Source: CAYLMM01 sp964384825 (GTDB taxonomy: Bacteria; Krumholzibacteriota; Krumholzibacteriia; LZORAL124-64-63). Taken from it: DNA of 64,000 bases. Below, one piece after another: positions 1-8,041 of the stretch. A program made the position numbers and the translations under genes. The notes under the pieces were generated by a model. That model worked only from the letters and a program-made list of their open reading frames with translations. It ran no database searches and was not told the DNA's origin. The stretch lies in assembly GCA_964384825.1 (NCBI GenBank), contig CAYLMM010000003.1, forward strand, positions 1-64,000, read 5' to 3'. Position 1 is the first letter of the stretch, and each line of letters begins with the position of its first letter.

Positions 1-1
1 G

Positions 2-1018
2 GCGCCCGCCGCGACCGGCCGACCCGTTCCCGCCGCCCCGGCCACCCGCCGCCTGGCGCGCGAGCTGGGGGTCGACATCAACCAGGTGCCCCCGACCGGC
101 CCCGCCGGCCGGGTGCTGGCCGACGACGTGCGCGCCTTCGTCGAGGGGGCGCCTGCGGCGCCTCCCGCCGCGGCCATCGTCGACGTCCCGCCCGCCCACG
201 CCACGGTCGCCGAGGCCGCGGGCGACGACGAGGCCCTGGCCCGGTTCTCGGCCCACGCCTCGAGCACCATCCCGCTGCTGGACATCGAGCCGCTGCCCGA
301 TTTCGCCCGGGAAGGCCCGGTCGAGATCGAGCCGCTGCGTTCGATCCGTCGGAAGGTGGCCCGCAAGATGGTCACCTCGATGGTGCTGGTGCCCCACGTG
401 GCCCACATGGACGAGGCCGACGTGACCCTGCTCGAGGAGTTCCGCCTGCGCGAGAAGGAGCGCCGCGCGGGGCAGCCTGGCGGCAAGCTGACGCTGATGT
501 CGTTCGTGATCAAGGCGGTCAGCGCGGGTCTGCGGGCGGCGCCTTCGTTCAACGCCAGCCTCGATCCGTTCCGCGAACAGATCGTCTACAAGAAGTACTA
601 CAACATCGGGTTCGCGGCCGACACGGGGAAGGGCCTGGTCGTGCCGGTGATCAAGGGCACCGACACCCGCAGCATCATCGACATCTCGCGGGAGATCGAG
701 CAGAAGGCGTCGCTGGCCCGCGAGGGCAAGCTGCCGCTCGACGATATGCAGGGCGGCACCTTCACCATCACCAACGTCGGGCCGCTCGGCGGCACGGCGC
801 TGATCCCGACGATCAACTATCCCGAGGTGGCCATCCTCGGCATGGGGCGGGTGCAGGAGAAGCCGGTGGTGCGCGACGGCGAGATCGTGATCCGCAAGAT
901 CCTGCCGCTGACCCTGGCCTTCGACCACCGCATCGCCGACGGGGCCGACGCCGCGCGCTTCGTCAGCGAGCTGGCCCGCCAGCTCGCCGACCCGAACCTG
1001 CTGCTGCTGGAGACCTGA
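2..1018 (+). CDS. 2-oxoacid dehydrogenase E2 (dihydrolipoyl acyltransferase), 5' truncated
   Basis: The reading frame is open from base 2, so the true start and the lipoyl domain lie upstream of the window. The first visible residues form the peripheral E3-binding domain (ATRRLARELGVDI, then GRVLADDV), followed by an Ala/Pro linker and the catalytic acyltransferase domain. The active-site signature FDHRIADGADAARF (HxxxDG) lies near the C-terminus. E2 passes acyl groups from lipoyl-lysine to CoA in the cytoplasmic pyruvate or branched-chain complex; the substrate cannot be told from this part. The E3 gene follows after 53 bases, so the two are probably cotranscribed. Confidence 0.93.
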   Translation, partial: APAATGRPVPAAPATRRLARELGVDINQVPPTGPAGRVLADDVRAFVEGAPAAPPAAAIVDVPPAHATVAEAAGDDEALARFSAHASSTIPLLDIEPLPDFAREGPVEIEPLRSIRRKVARKMVTSMVLVPHVAHMDEADVTLLEEFRLREKERRAGQPGGKLTLMSFVIKAVSAGLRAAPSFNASLDPFREQIVYKKYYNIGFAADTGKGLVVPVIKGTDTRSIIDISREIEQKASLAREGKLPLDDMQGGTFTITNVGPLGGTALIPTINYPEVAILGMGRVQEKPVVRDGEIVIRKILPLTLAFDHRIADGADAARFVSELARQLADPNLLLLET

Positions 1019-1071
1019 TCCGCGGACATCAACGGCCGCGCCGGTCGAGCGCGGCGGAAACGAGGTTGCAG

Positions 1072-2493
1072 ATGGTCATGGGAAGCCTCAGCCAGGAAGT
1101 CGAGACCGTCGTGATCGGCGCCGGTCCCGGCGGGTACGTGGCGGCGCTGCGCCTGGCCGACCTGGGCCGCGAGGTCATGCTCATAGAGGAGAAGCCGCGG
1201 CCCGGCGGCACCTGCCTGCTCGAGGGCTGCATCCCCTCGAAGGCCCTGATCAACGCCGTGGAGATCGCCGAGACCGCCCGGCATTCGGAGAAGCTGGGCC
1301 TGAAGTTCGGCGTCGTCGAGGTCGACGTCGAGAAGCTGCGCGGCTGGACCGATTCGGTGGTCGACGCCCTCTCGGGCGGCGTCTCGTCGCTGCTGAAGCG
1401 CCGCGGCGTGGAGGTCGTGCACGGCCGCGCCCGCTTCGCCTCGAACACCACGCTGGCGATCGAGGGGGCCGACGTCTCGGCGGTGACATTCAAGGAAGCG
1501 ATCATCGCCACCGGATCGAGCCTGAACGAACTGCCGCCGGGGATCGACCAGAGCGTCTGGTCGTCGGCCGACGCGCTGAAGCTGCCGCGGGTGCCCGAGA
1601 GCCTGCTGGTGGTCGGCGGCGGCTACATCGGCCTGGAGATGGGACTGGTCTACGCCGGCCTGGGCTCGGAGGTCTCGGTGGTGGAGTTCTTCCCCCGCCT
1701 GCTGATGGGGGCGGACGAGGATCTGGTCGACATCATGGTCAAGCAGGTGGGCAAGCGGCTGGGCGAGATCCTGGTAGAGTCGAAGGTCGGCAAGATCGAA
1801 CCGGTCGAAGGCGGCGGTTTCGACGTCGAGATCGAGCACGAGGGCGAGACGGCGACCCGGCGCTACGACCAGGTGCTGGTGGCGATCGGCAGAAGGCCGA
1901 ACACCCGCGACCTGGGCCTTTCGCGGACCGATGTCGAGGTGGACGAGAAGGGGTTCATCCCCACCGACGAGCAATGCCGCACCGCGGCGAAGAACATCTT
2001 CGCGATCGGCGACGTAGCCCACGGCCCGATGCTCGCGCACAAGGCCAGCCGCGAAGCGAAGGTGGCCGCCGAGGTCATCGCCGGGCTGGACGGCGCCGTC
2101 TTCGACAACCGGGCCATCCCGGCGGTGGTCTTCACCGATCCGGAGATCGCCTGGAGCGGCCTGACCGAACGCGAGGCCGCCGAACAGGGGCGCACGGTGA
2201 AGGTCGGCCGCTTCCCGCTGACCGCCCTGGGCCGCGCCCGCACCCTGGGGCGCACCGAGGGTCTGGTGAAGATCATCTGCGATCCGCAGAACGACCTGGT
2301 GCTCGGGGTGGGCATGGTCGGGCCGCACGCCAGCGAGCTGATCGCCGAGGGCACCCTGGCGATCGAGATGGGAGCCACCCTCGAGGACCTGATGGTGACC
2401 ATCCATCCCCATCCGACCCTTTCGGAAGCCTTGATGGAGGCGGCGGAGGTGGCGGCCGGCTCGGCCGTCCACATCCACGCGCCGCCGAAGTAG
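1072..2493 (+). CDS. lpdA: Dihydrolipoamide dehydrogenase (E3)
   Basis: A FAD- and NAD-dependent enzyme that reoxidises dihydrolipoyl groups of 2-oxoacid dehydrogenase or glycine cleavage complexes. The N-terminal FAD motif is GAGPGGYVAAL, followed by the redox disulfide GGTCLLEGCIPSKAL; the NAD motif is VVGGGYIGLEMG; a second FAD motif is FAIGDVAHGPMLAHKA; the C-terminal dimer domain carries the catalytic IHPHPTLSE. Length (about 473 aa) is normal. A TTG at 1066, and ATGs at 1072 and 1078 are possible starts; GAGG at 1062-1065 sits best for 1072. It follows the E2 gene and ends at a bidirectional terminator. Confidence 0.97.
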   Translation: MVMGSLSQEVETVVIGAGPGGYVAALRLADLGREVMLIEEKPRPGGTCLLEGCIPSKALINAVEIAETARHSEKLGLKFGVVEVDVEKLRGWTDSVVDALSGGVSSLLKRRGVEVVHGRARFASNTTLAIEGADVSAVTFKEAIIATGSSLNELPPGIDQSVWSSADALKLPRVPESLLVVGGGYIGLEMGLVYAGLGSEVSVVEFFPRLLMGADEDLVDIMVKQVGKRLGEILVESKVGKIEPVEGGGFDVEIEHEGETATRRYDQVLVAIGRRPNTRDLGLSRTDVEVDEKGFIPTDEQCRTAAKNIFAIGDVAHGPMLAHKASREAKVAAEVIAGLDGAVFDNRAIPAVVFTDPEIAWSGLTEREAAEQGRTVKVGRFPLTALGRARTLGRTEGLVKIICDPQNDLVLGVGMVGPHASELIAEGTLAIEMGATLEDLMVTIHPHPTLSEALMEAAEVAAGSAVHIHAPPK

Positions 2494-2514
2494 CGTTCGA
2501 TCCCCGGCAAGCGA

Positions 2515-2550
2515 AGGGGCCGCCCCGTTTCGGGACGGCCCCTCGTTCTT
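2515..2550. terminator. Bidirectional intrinsic terminator
   Basis: A hairpin with arms AGGGGCCG (2515-2522) and CGGCCCCT (2536-2543), extended by CCCG/CGGG across one mismatch and closed by a 3-base loop, is followed by CGTTCTTTT. It lies between the convergent lpdA and thioredoxin-like genes. Confidence 0.8.
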
Positions 2551-2579
2551 TTCCGGCAGCGTTCCGGATGCGCGGCGGG

Positions 2580-3761
2580 TCACTCGGCCGCGGCGCGGAA
2601 CCTCGTGAGCTGCTCGCGGAAATGTTCGCTTTCGGGGGCCAGCTCGACGGCCCGGCCGATCAGGTCTGCGGCCTCGGCGCTCTTGCCCAGGGCGTGGCAG
2701 ATCTCCGCCGCGGTGTCCAGGATGTTGGCCTTCTCGCCGTCGTCGGCCTCCAGCGCGACGGCCTCGCGAGCCATGGCCTCGGCCGTTTCCAGCTCGACCC
2801 CGTTCTCGAAGCACCACCAGGCCAGCTCGTTCAGGGCGCCCGGATCCTGCCGCCAGCCCTCGGGCAGCCGCGCCTTGCGGGCGGCCAGGGCGCCGGCGGG
2901 ATCCTTCTCGACGCGCAGCAGGTAGTCGGGCATCAGGTAGGCCCGGCCGTCGGCCACTTCGGGATCCTCGCTGCCGGCGGTCGCCGCGATGGCGCGGGCG
3001 AGGTAGGGATCCTGCAGCGCCGGATCCTCGGCCTTGGCCGCGGCGCGCCCCATGTAGTAGGCGATGATGATCGTGTCCATCGGTTCGACGTCCTCGACCG
3101 CGAGGGCCGCGTCTGCGGCCTCGACCACCTGGGAGGGCGCGAATTCGTCGTCGCGCAGGCCGTCGACCATCGCCTCGAAGACGTCCATGGCGTAGTCGCC
3201 GGCGTTCTCGGCGTCCATCTTCTGGCACCGGCGAAGGTAGGCGACCGCGGCCCGAGCCGAACCGGTGCCCGTCGCGTGCCGGGCCAGGGCCCGAGCGGTG
3301 GGCAGGTCGGGATCGACCGCGAAGCGTTCCTGCTTCTGGGCGATGGATGCCGGGTCGTCCAGGGCGGTCTCGAGCGATCCGGTCCAGGCGTCGGGACCGT
3401 CGAATCCGAGCCACACGTCGCAGATGTCGGCGGCGCGGTCGACCAGCATGAAGGTGGGATACGCGCGCACGCCGTACTGCTCGCGCAGGGCGGCGCCGGT
3501 CTCGGTGTCGATGTCGATCTTGACCAGGACGATCTTCTCGATCGCCTCGCGGACCTTCTTCTCTTCGTCCGCCGCACGGGCGAACTGTCGGCAGGAGCCT
3601 CACCAATCGGCGCCGAACTCCAGCACCAGGGGCAGGTCCGAGGCGGCGGCCTGCGCGAGGCCGGTCTCGAGGTCGTCGACCGTCGCGGCTGACGCCGCCG
3701 CCACGGGCAGCAGGGTCAGCAGCAACAGGGCGGGAAGCAAACGGGGGCGGAGCCGTTGCAT
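2580..3761 (-). CDS. Candidate selenoprotein: secreted thioredoxin-fold/helical-repeat protein with in-frame TGA in the active site
   Basis: Read from ATG 3761 (AAGGA seven bases upstream), the frame encodes a signal peptide (residues 1-25, Leu/Ala-rich, ending ASAA) and a thioredoxin fold. At codon 54 (3602-3600) it meets TGA in the context EFGADW-TGA-GSC, exactly where the first Cys of WCxxC belongs. Beyond it the fold continues with VLVKIDIDTETG and VRAYPTFMLVD (the cis-Pro strand), then about 270 residues of TPR-like helices, with no other stop until 2580. Reading TGA as selenocysteine gives 393 aa and a UxxC redox site. A possible SECIS hairpin follows the TGA. Alternatives are a pseudogene or a TGC-to-TGA sequencing error; a caller blind to Sec would start near 3577 or 3470. 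Confidence 0.72.
3569..3594 (-). promoter_or_regulatory. Candidate bacterial SECIS element
   Basis: In the mRNA, CUGCCG begins six bases after the in-frame UGA and pairs with CGGCGG (six pairs, one G-U). Two more pairs form above a bulged A, leaving an apical loop that begins GUU. A short stem just 3' of UGA with G and U at the start of the apical loop is what bacterial SelB recognises. This is a hand-drawn fold in a GC-rich region, and its loop is slightly closer to UGA than usual. Confidence 0.4.
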
Positions 3762-3969
3762 GGAGGATTCCTTTCGGGTCGGTGATGGTGTCCGCTACCG
3801 TCGCTGATACGGGATGGAATTCCCGGTGTTGCGGCGGCGCGGCCGGAACCGATCGGGCGGAACCGATCAAGGATGAATCCGCAATTCCGGGCCGATCCGC
3901 AAGTCCGGGGGCGATTTTTTTCCGCGCCGGCGGTGGGCGGCCGGAAAGGATCCTGTTATCCTGGCGGGC

Positions 3970-4638
3970 ATGGAACCCACCGCGCCCACCGCCGATTTCC
4001 CCCTCTGGGGCCTGGACGAAGACCTGCTGGCCGCCGTCGCCGCCGACCGGCGCCCGCGGGTGCGCGCGATCCGCTGCGGCGAGACCCACGTGGTGATCGG
4101 CCGCGGCGGCCGCGCGGACCTGGAACTGCGGACCGGCGCCATCCGCGCCGACGGCGTGCCGATCTTCCGACGGCGCGGCGGAGGCTGCGCCGTGGTCCTG
4201 GACCCGGGCAACGCGGTCGTCTCGGCGGTCCTGCCCCTGGCCGGGGTGGGGGGGATCAATTCGGCCTTCGCGGCGCTTTCGGCGTGGGCCGCCGGCGGGC
4301 TGGCGCGGCTCGGCCTGCCGGCGGTGGTCCGCGAGGGCGTGTCCGACCTGGCTCTCGCCGGCCGCAAGCTGGGGGGATCCTGCATCTACCGCACCCGCGG
4401 CCTGCTCTACTACTCGACGACCCTGCTGCTGGACCCCGATCTCGAACTCGTCGAACGCTACCTTCCCCATCCGCCCCGCGAACCGGAATATCGCCGCGGG
4501 CGTCCGCACCGGGACTTCATGACGTCGGTCCGCGATGTCCTGGGGCCCGGCGCGGCGGATCGCTTCGCGGCGGACATGGGCGGCGTTTTCACCGTCGAAT
4601 CGTTGTCCGGGACCGGGCTGGGTCGACAATTCCGTTAA
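3970..4638 (+). CDS. Lipoate/octanoate-protein ligase family protein
   Basis: A member of the biotin/lipoate A/B protein ligase family, 222 aa. Family marks are the nucleotide and lipoate-binding strand FRRRGGGCAVVLDPGN (compare RRxSGGGAVxHD of LplA) and the conserved lysine in LALAGRKLGGSC (LplA: GRKxSGSA). The enzyme would attach lipoate or octanoate to E2 or H-protein domains in the cytoplasm, which fits the E2/E3 genes 1.5 kb upstream. It lacks the LplA C-terminal domain, so it may be an octanoyltransferase or amidotransferase such as LipM/LipL. No operon partner follows; an AT-rich gap separates it from rex. Confidence 0.82.
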   Translation: MEPTAPTADFPLWGLDEDLLAAVAADRRPRVRAIRCGETHVVIGRGGRADLELRTGAIRADGVPIFRRRGGGCAVVLDPGNAVVSAVLPLAGVGGINSAFAALSAWAAGGLARLGLPAVVREGVSDLALAGRKLGGSCIYRTRGLLYYSTTLLLDPDLELVERYLPHPPREPEYRRGRPHRDFMTSVRDVLGPGAADRFAADMGGVFTVESLSGTGLGRQFR

Positions 4639-4837
4639 AAATTTATCAGCGACTACGGGGCGGATTGCGGTGTGCGTCAGGCGGAGAGAACCCCTAAGTA
4701 GTTGCTATGGAATGAATGGGAAGCTTGGAACTTCGCTTTTCATCGAAAATGGATTCTTCTCTCACCGCCCAACTCATATTCCAGAGCTTTACTCGTATAT
4801 CCATAATATTGTGCAAGTTACATGGGGTGATATTTTC

Positions 4838-4866
4838 TTGACATAGAACCCTCCGTATCCCATCTT
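4838..4866 (+). promoter_or_regulatory. Possible sigma70-type promoter of the rex-hydrogenase operon
   Basis: A perfect TTGACA (4838-4843) sits in an AT-rich stretch unlike the surrounding DNA. Seventeen bases on, CATCTT (4861-4866) is a poor -10. The Rex-like operator just downstream would block it. The whole 4639-4914 gap shows no other gene. Confidence 0.4.
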
Positions 4867-4873
4867 TCCATCG

Positions 4874-4891
4874 CCGTTAACAATTTCACAA
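4874..4891. promoter_or_regulatory. Rex operator (ROP box)
   Basis: CCGTTAA-CAAT-TTCACAA matches the Rex palindrome TTGTTAA/TTGTGAA-N4-TTAACAA/TTCACAA at 5 of 7 and 6 of 7 positions. It lies 24 bases before the rex start codon and directly after the proposed -10, the position expected for NADH-relieved autorepression of rex and the cotranscribed hydrogenase genes. Confidence 0.62.
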
Positions 4892-4914
4892 CGTGACAGG
4901 ATTCACGTCGGCGC

Positions 4915-5541
4915 ATGAAAAGTGAAAAATTAAAAATCCCCATCAATACATTGGAGCGGCTGGTGATCTATCAGCGGCTCTTGCGCCATTGGATCGAGGT
5001 CGGCACGACGCACGTCTTTTCGCATCAGATGGCGCGCTTGGCCCACAACAGCCCGGTCCAGGTCCGCCGCGACCTGATGCAGGTGGGGTGCTCGGGGAGT
5101 TCGGCCAAGGGCTACGCGGTGCGGGATCTGTACGACGACATCCACCGCATCCTGGCCCGCGATCGCGTGCGCCCGGTCGCGCTGGCGGGCGTCGGAGATT
5201 TCGGCCGGGCGATCCTGGCCTATTGCCGGATGCGGTCGGCGCACCTGCCGATCGTCGCGGCCTTCGACAACGATCCGGCCCGGATCGGCCGCGTGATCGC
5301 CGGCTGCCGCTGCTACGACGTGCGGGAGATGGCGCCGAAGATCGCCGAACTCGGAATCGAGATCGGGATGATCACCGTGCCGTCGCAGGCCGCCCAGGAG
5401 GTCGCCGACCGGATGGCGTCCGGAGGCGTGAAGGGTATCCTCAACTTCACTTCGGTGCCGCTGAGAGTGCCGGGCGAGGTCGAGGTGGAGGATTTCGACA
5501 TCGGCATGAAGCTGGAGAAGATCGCGTTCCTCTGTCAGTGA
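4915..5541 (+). CDS. rex: Redox-sensing transcriptional repressor Rex
   Basis: A 208 aa Rex: an N-terminal winged-helix domain (about residues 8-80, with HQMARLAHNSPVQVRRDLMQ as the DNA-reading region) and a Rossmann NAD(H)-binding domain starting at VALAGVGDFGRAIL, ending in the domain-swapped helix MKLEKIAFL. Rex dimers leave DNA when NADH/NAD+ rises. It is the first gene of the hydrogenase operon (22 bases to the next start) and has a matching operator upstream, so it probably controls itself and the NADH-coupled hydrogenase. The 5' end of the gene is AT-rich compared with the rest. Confidence 0.93.
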   Translation: MKSEKLKIPINTLERLVIYQRLLRHWIEVGTTHVFSHQMARLAHNSPVQVRRDLMQVGCSGSSAKGYAVRDLYDDIHRILARDRVRPVALAGVGDFGRAILAYCRMRSAHLPIVAAFDNDPARIGRVIAGCRCYDVREMAPKIAELGIEIGMITVPSQAAQEVADRMASGGVKGILNFTSVPLRVPGEVEVEDFDIGMKLEKIAFLCQ

Positions 5542-5563
5542 GAACACGACGGGAAAGGAAGAC

Positions 5564-6049
5564 ATGAACACCGATTGCGTGACTTCGGTCCTCGAATCGC
5601 ATCCCGATGCGGGACGGGACAGCCTGATTCCGATCCTGCAGGAAGTGCAGGAACGGGAGGGCTTTCTCTCGAAGGCGGCCGTCGTGGAGATCGGCCGACA
5701 TCTGGGGCTGCCGGCGAGCAAGGTCTACGGCGTGGCCACCTTCTACAACCAGTTCAGGTTCCAGCCCGTGGGCAAGCTGCACGTCATGGTCTGCCGAGGG
5801 ACGGCCTGCCACGTGAAGGGATCGGCCGGCGTCCTCGACGCGCTGCAGCGCGAACTCGGGATCGAGCCCGGGCAGACGACGCGCGACGGACTGTTCAGCC
5901 TGGAAGTGGTTTCGTGCATCGGGGCCTGCGGGCTGGCGCCGGTGATCAGCATCAATGGTGAATTCCACGCGCACGTGACGGTCAAGCAGGTGCCGCGGAT
6001 CCTGAAGAGCTACCGGGATCGGGAAGCAGAACTCGGGGCAGGTGAATGA
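5564..6049 (+). CDS. hydC: NuoE-like [2Fe-2S] subunit of NAD-linked [FeFe] hydrogenase (HydC/HndA type)
   Basis: A 161 aa NuoE/24 kDa-family protein: an N-terminal helical domain (LIPILQEVQEREGFLS, then VYGVATFYNQFRF) followed by a thioredoxin-like ferredoxin whose four [2Fe-2S] ligands lie in CRGTACH and CIGACG. In trimeric hydrogenases this subunit sits beside the flavin subunit and takes part in electron transfer from NADH. It overlaps the next gene at ATGA, which implies translational coupling. Cytoplasmic. Confidence 0.92.
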   Translation: MNTDCVTSVLESHPDAGRDSLIPILQEVQEREGFLSKAAVVEIGRHLGLPASKVYGVATFYNQFRFQPVGKLHVMVCRGTACHVKGSAGVLDALQRELGIEPGQTTRDGLFSLEVVSCIGACGLAPVISINGEFHAHVTVKQVPRILKSYRDREAELGAGE

Positions 6050-8025
6050 TGGCCAACCAACGGAATCAGAATAACGCCGCGACGGTCGAAGTCAGCGAGG
6101 CCCTGCTCGCGCGTCTGACCCACGAACATGTCTGCGGCGGAGGCGAGGACGCTCCCGCCCTGAAGGATGAACTGGACCTGCTGCGCCGCGACGAGATCGC
6201 CCGCCCGGCGATCTACGTCGGCGCCGCCACCTGCGGACTGAGCGCCGGCGCCGACAAGACCCTGGCGGCACTGCGAGAACATCTGCGCGAGGACGGCATC
6301 GACGCCGACATCGTCGAAGTGGGCTGCCTCGGGATCTGCTCCGAGGAGCCGCTGGTCGAGGTGCAGGTGCCCGGCCGGACGCGCGTCTGCTTCAGCAGGA
6401 TGACCGAGGACGTGGCCCCGGGCGTGGTCGACGCCGCGCTGTCGGGCGATTTCGACACCGATCATCTGCTCGGCCAGCACCGCAACGAGCAGCTGCGGCC
6501 CTACGCCGAGACCCCGTTCCTGGACGAGCATCCCTTCTTCGCGCCGCAGACCCGGTGGGTGCTGGCCAACTGCGGGATCATCGATCCCGGCAGCATTTCC
6601 GAGTACATGGCCCGGGGCGGATACCGGGGCCTGGCCCGCGCGCTGCACACCATGCAGCCGGCGGAGGTCTGCGACGAGGTCGAAAAGAGCGGTCTGCGCG
6701 GCCGCGGCGGCGGCGGCTTCCCCGCCGGCCGCAAATGGAAGTTCGCCCAGGTGCGCGACGCGGACCAGAAGTACATGATCTGCAACGCCGACGAGGGCGA
6801 TCCGGGCGCGTTCATGGACCGCGCGGTCATCGAGGGCGACCCGCACCGCCTGATCGAGGGCCTGGCGGTCGCCGCCTACGCCATCGGGGCGACCAAGGCC
6901 TACATCTACATCCGGGCCGAATATCCCCTGGCCATCGAGCGGCTGAAGATCGCCATCGCCCAGGCCGAATCCTGCGGACTGCTCGGCGACGACATCCTCG
7001 AGAGCGGCTTCGACCTGCGCGTGGTCATCAAGAAGGGCGCGGGCGCCTTCGTCTGCGGCGAGGAGACGGCCCTGATCAACAGCATCGAGGGCCGCAGGGG
7101 AATGCCGCGGCCGCGGCCGCCCTTCCCCGCCGTCTCGGGCCTCTTCGGCAAGCCCTCGATCATCAACAACGTCGAGACGCTGGCCAACGTGCCGCGGATC
7201 ATCACCGACGGCGCCGAATGGTTCGGTTCGATCGGCACCGAGGGCAGCAAGGGCACGAAGGTCTTCGCCCTGAGCGGAAAGGTCTCGCGCACCGGCCTGG
7301 TCGAGGTCGCGATGGGCATGACCGTCCGCGACGTCGTCTTCGGCTGCGGCGGCGGCGTGCCGCACGGCAAGGCCTTCAAGGCCGTCCAGATGGGCGGTCC
7401 CTCGGGCGGCTGCATCCCGGCCCAGCACGTGGACGTCGAGGTCGACTACGAGTCGGTCAAGACCCTGGGCGCGATGATGGGCTCGGGCGGCCTGGTGGTG
7501 ATGGACGAGGACACCTGCATGGTGGACGTGGCGCGCTTCTTCATGGACTTCATCCAGCGCGAGAGCTGCGGCAAGTGCATCCCCTGCCGCGAGGGAACCC
7601 GCCACATGCGGGACATGCTCGACGCGATCGTGCGCGGCCGCCGCGACGAGAAGGGCAACGACGCCCTGGCGCGGTTCAAGGGCGTGACATACCTGAAGCG
7701 GCTGGCCGAGGTGATCCAGGACACCAGCCTCTGCGGGCTGGGCCAGACGGCGCCCAATCCGGTCCTCAGCACGCTGCGCTGGTTCCGCGACGAATACGAG
7801 GCCCACATCTTCGAACGCCGCTGTCCGGCGGGAGTCTGCCGGGACCTGTTGACGTACAGCATCGATCCGGATGTCTGCACCGGCTGCATGGCCTGCGCGA
7901 AGAAGTGCCCCACCGGCGCGATCATGGGCGCGAAGAAATCGCCCCACTACATCGTGCCGGACAAGTGCATCCACTGTGGCAATTGCGTCGAGGTCTGCCG
8001 GTTCGACGCGGTCAAGGTTTCCTAG
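6046..8025 (+). CDS. hydB: NuoF-like flavin/NADH subunit of [FeFe] hydrogenase, with N- and C-terminal ferredoxin domains (HydB/HndC type)
   Basis: 659 aa with three parts. Residues 1-130 form a thioredoxin-like [2Fe-2S] domain (ATCGLSAGADK, GCLGICSEEPL). The centre is the 51 kDa NuoF module with the NADH/FMN loop GLRGRGGGGFPAGRKW (about 217), the acidic CNADEGDPGAFMDR and the [4Fe-4S] site SCGKCIPCREG (about 505). The end is a 2[4Fe-4S] ferredoxin (CTGCMACAKKCP, CIHCGNCVEVC). This is the architecture of electron-bifurcating HydB/HndC, where the flavin splits NADH and ferredoxin electrons. An in-frame ATG at 6049 is an alternative start. Confidence 0.94.
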   Translation: MMANQRNQNNAATVEVSEALLARLTHEHVCGGGEDAPALKDELDLLRRDEIARPAIYVGAATCGLSAGADKTLAALREHLREDGIDADIVEVGCLGICSEEPLVEVQVPGRTRVCFSRMTEDVAPGVVDAALSGDFDTDHLLGQHRNEQLRPYAETPFLDEHPFFAPQTRWVLANCGIIDPGSISEYMARGGYRGLARALHTMQPAEVCDEVEKSGLRGRGGGGFPAGRKWKFAQVRDADQKYMICNADEGDPGAFMDRAVIEGDPHRLIEGLAVAAYAIGATKAYIYIRAEYPLAIERLKIAIAQAESCGLLGDDILESGFDLRVVIKKGAGAFVCGEETALINSIEGRRGMPRPRPPFPAVSGLFGKPSIINNVETLANVPRIITDGAEWFGSIGTEGSKGTKVFALSGKVSRTGLVEVAMGMTVRDVVFGCGGGVPHGKAFKAVQMGGPSGGCIPAQHVDVEVDYESVKTLGAMMGSGGLVVMDEDTCMVDVARFFMDFIQRESCGKCIPCREGTRHMRDMLDAIVRGRRDEKGNDALARFKGVTYLKRLAEVIQDTSLCGLGQTAPNPVLSTLRWFRDEYEAHIFERRCPAGVCRDLLTYSIDPDVCTGCMACAKKCPTGAIMGAKKSPHYIVPDKCIHCGNCVEVCRFDAVKVS

Positions 8026-8041
8026 CGAGGAGATGGACGGC

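Noticed and set aside
817..4629. Very long antisense open frame over E2, lpdA and the following genes
   Set aside because: It lies opposite genes with clear motifs, is rich in Arg, Pro, Gly and Ala as expected from GC-rich shadow frames, and shows no domain.
4535..4846. Open frame into the AT-rich region before rex
   Set aside because: It begins inside the lipoate ligase gene in another frame, has no ribosome site and runs through the promoter area.
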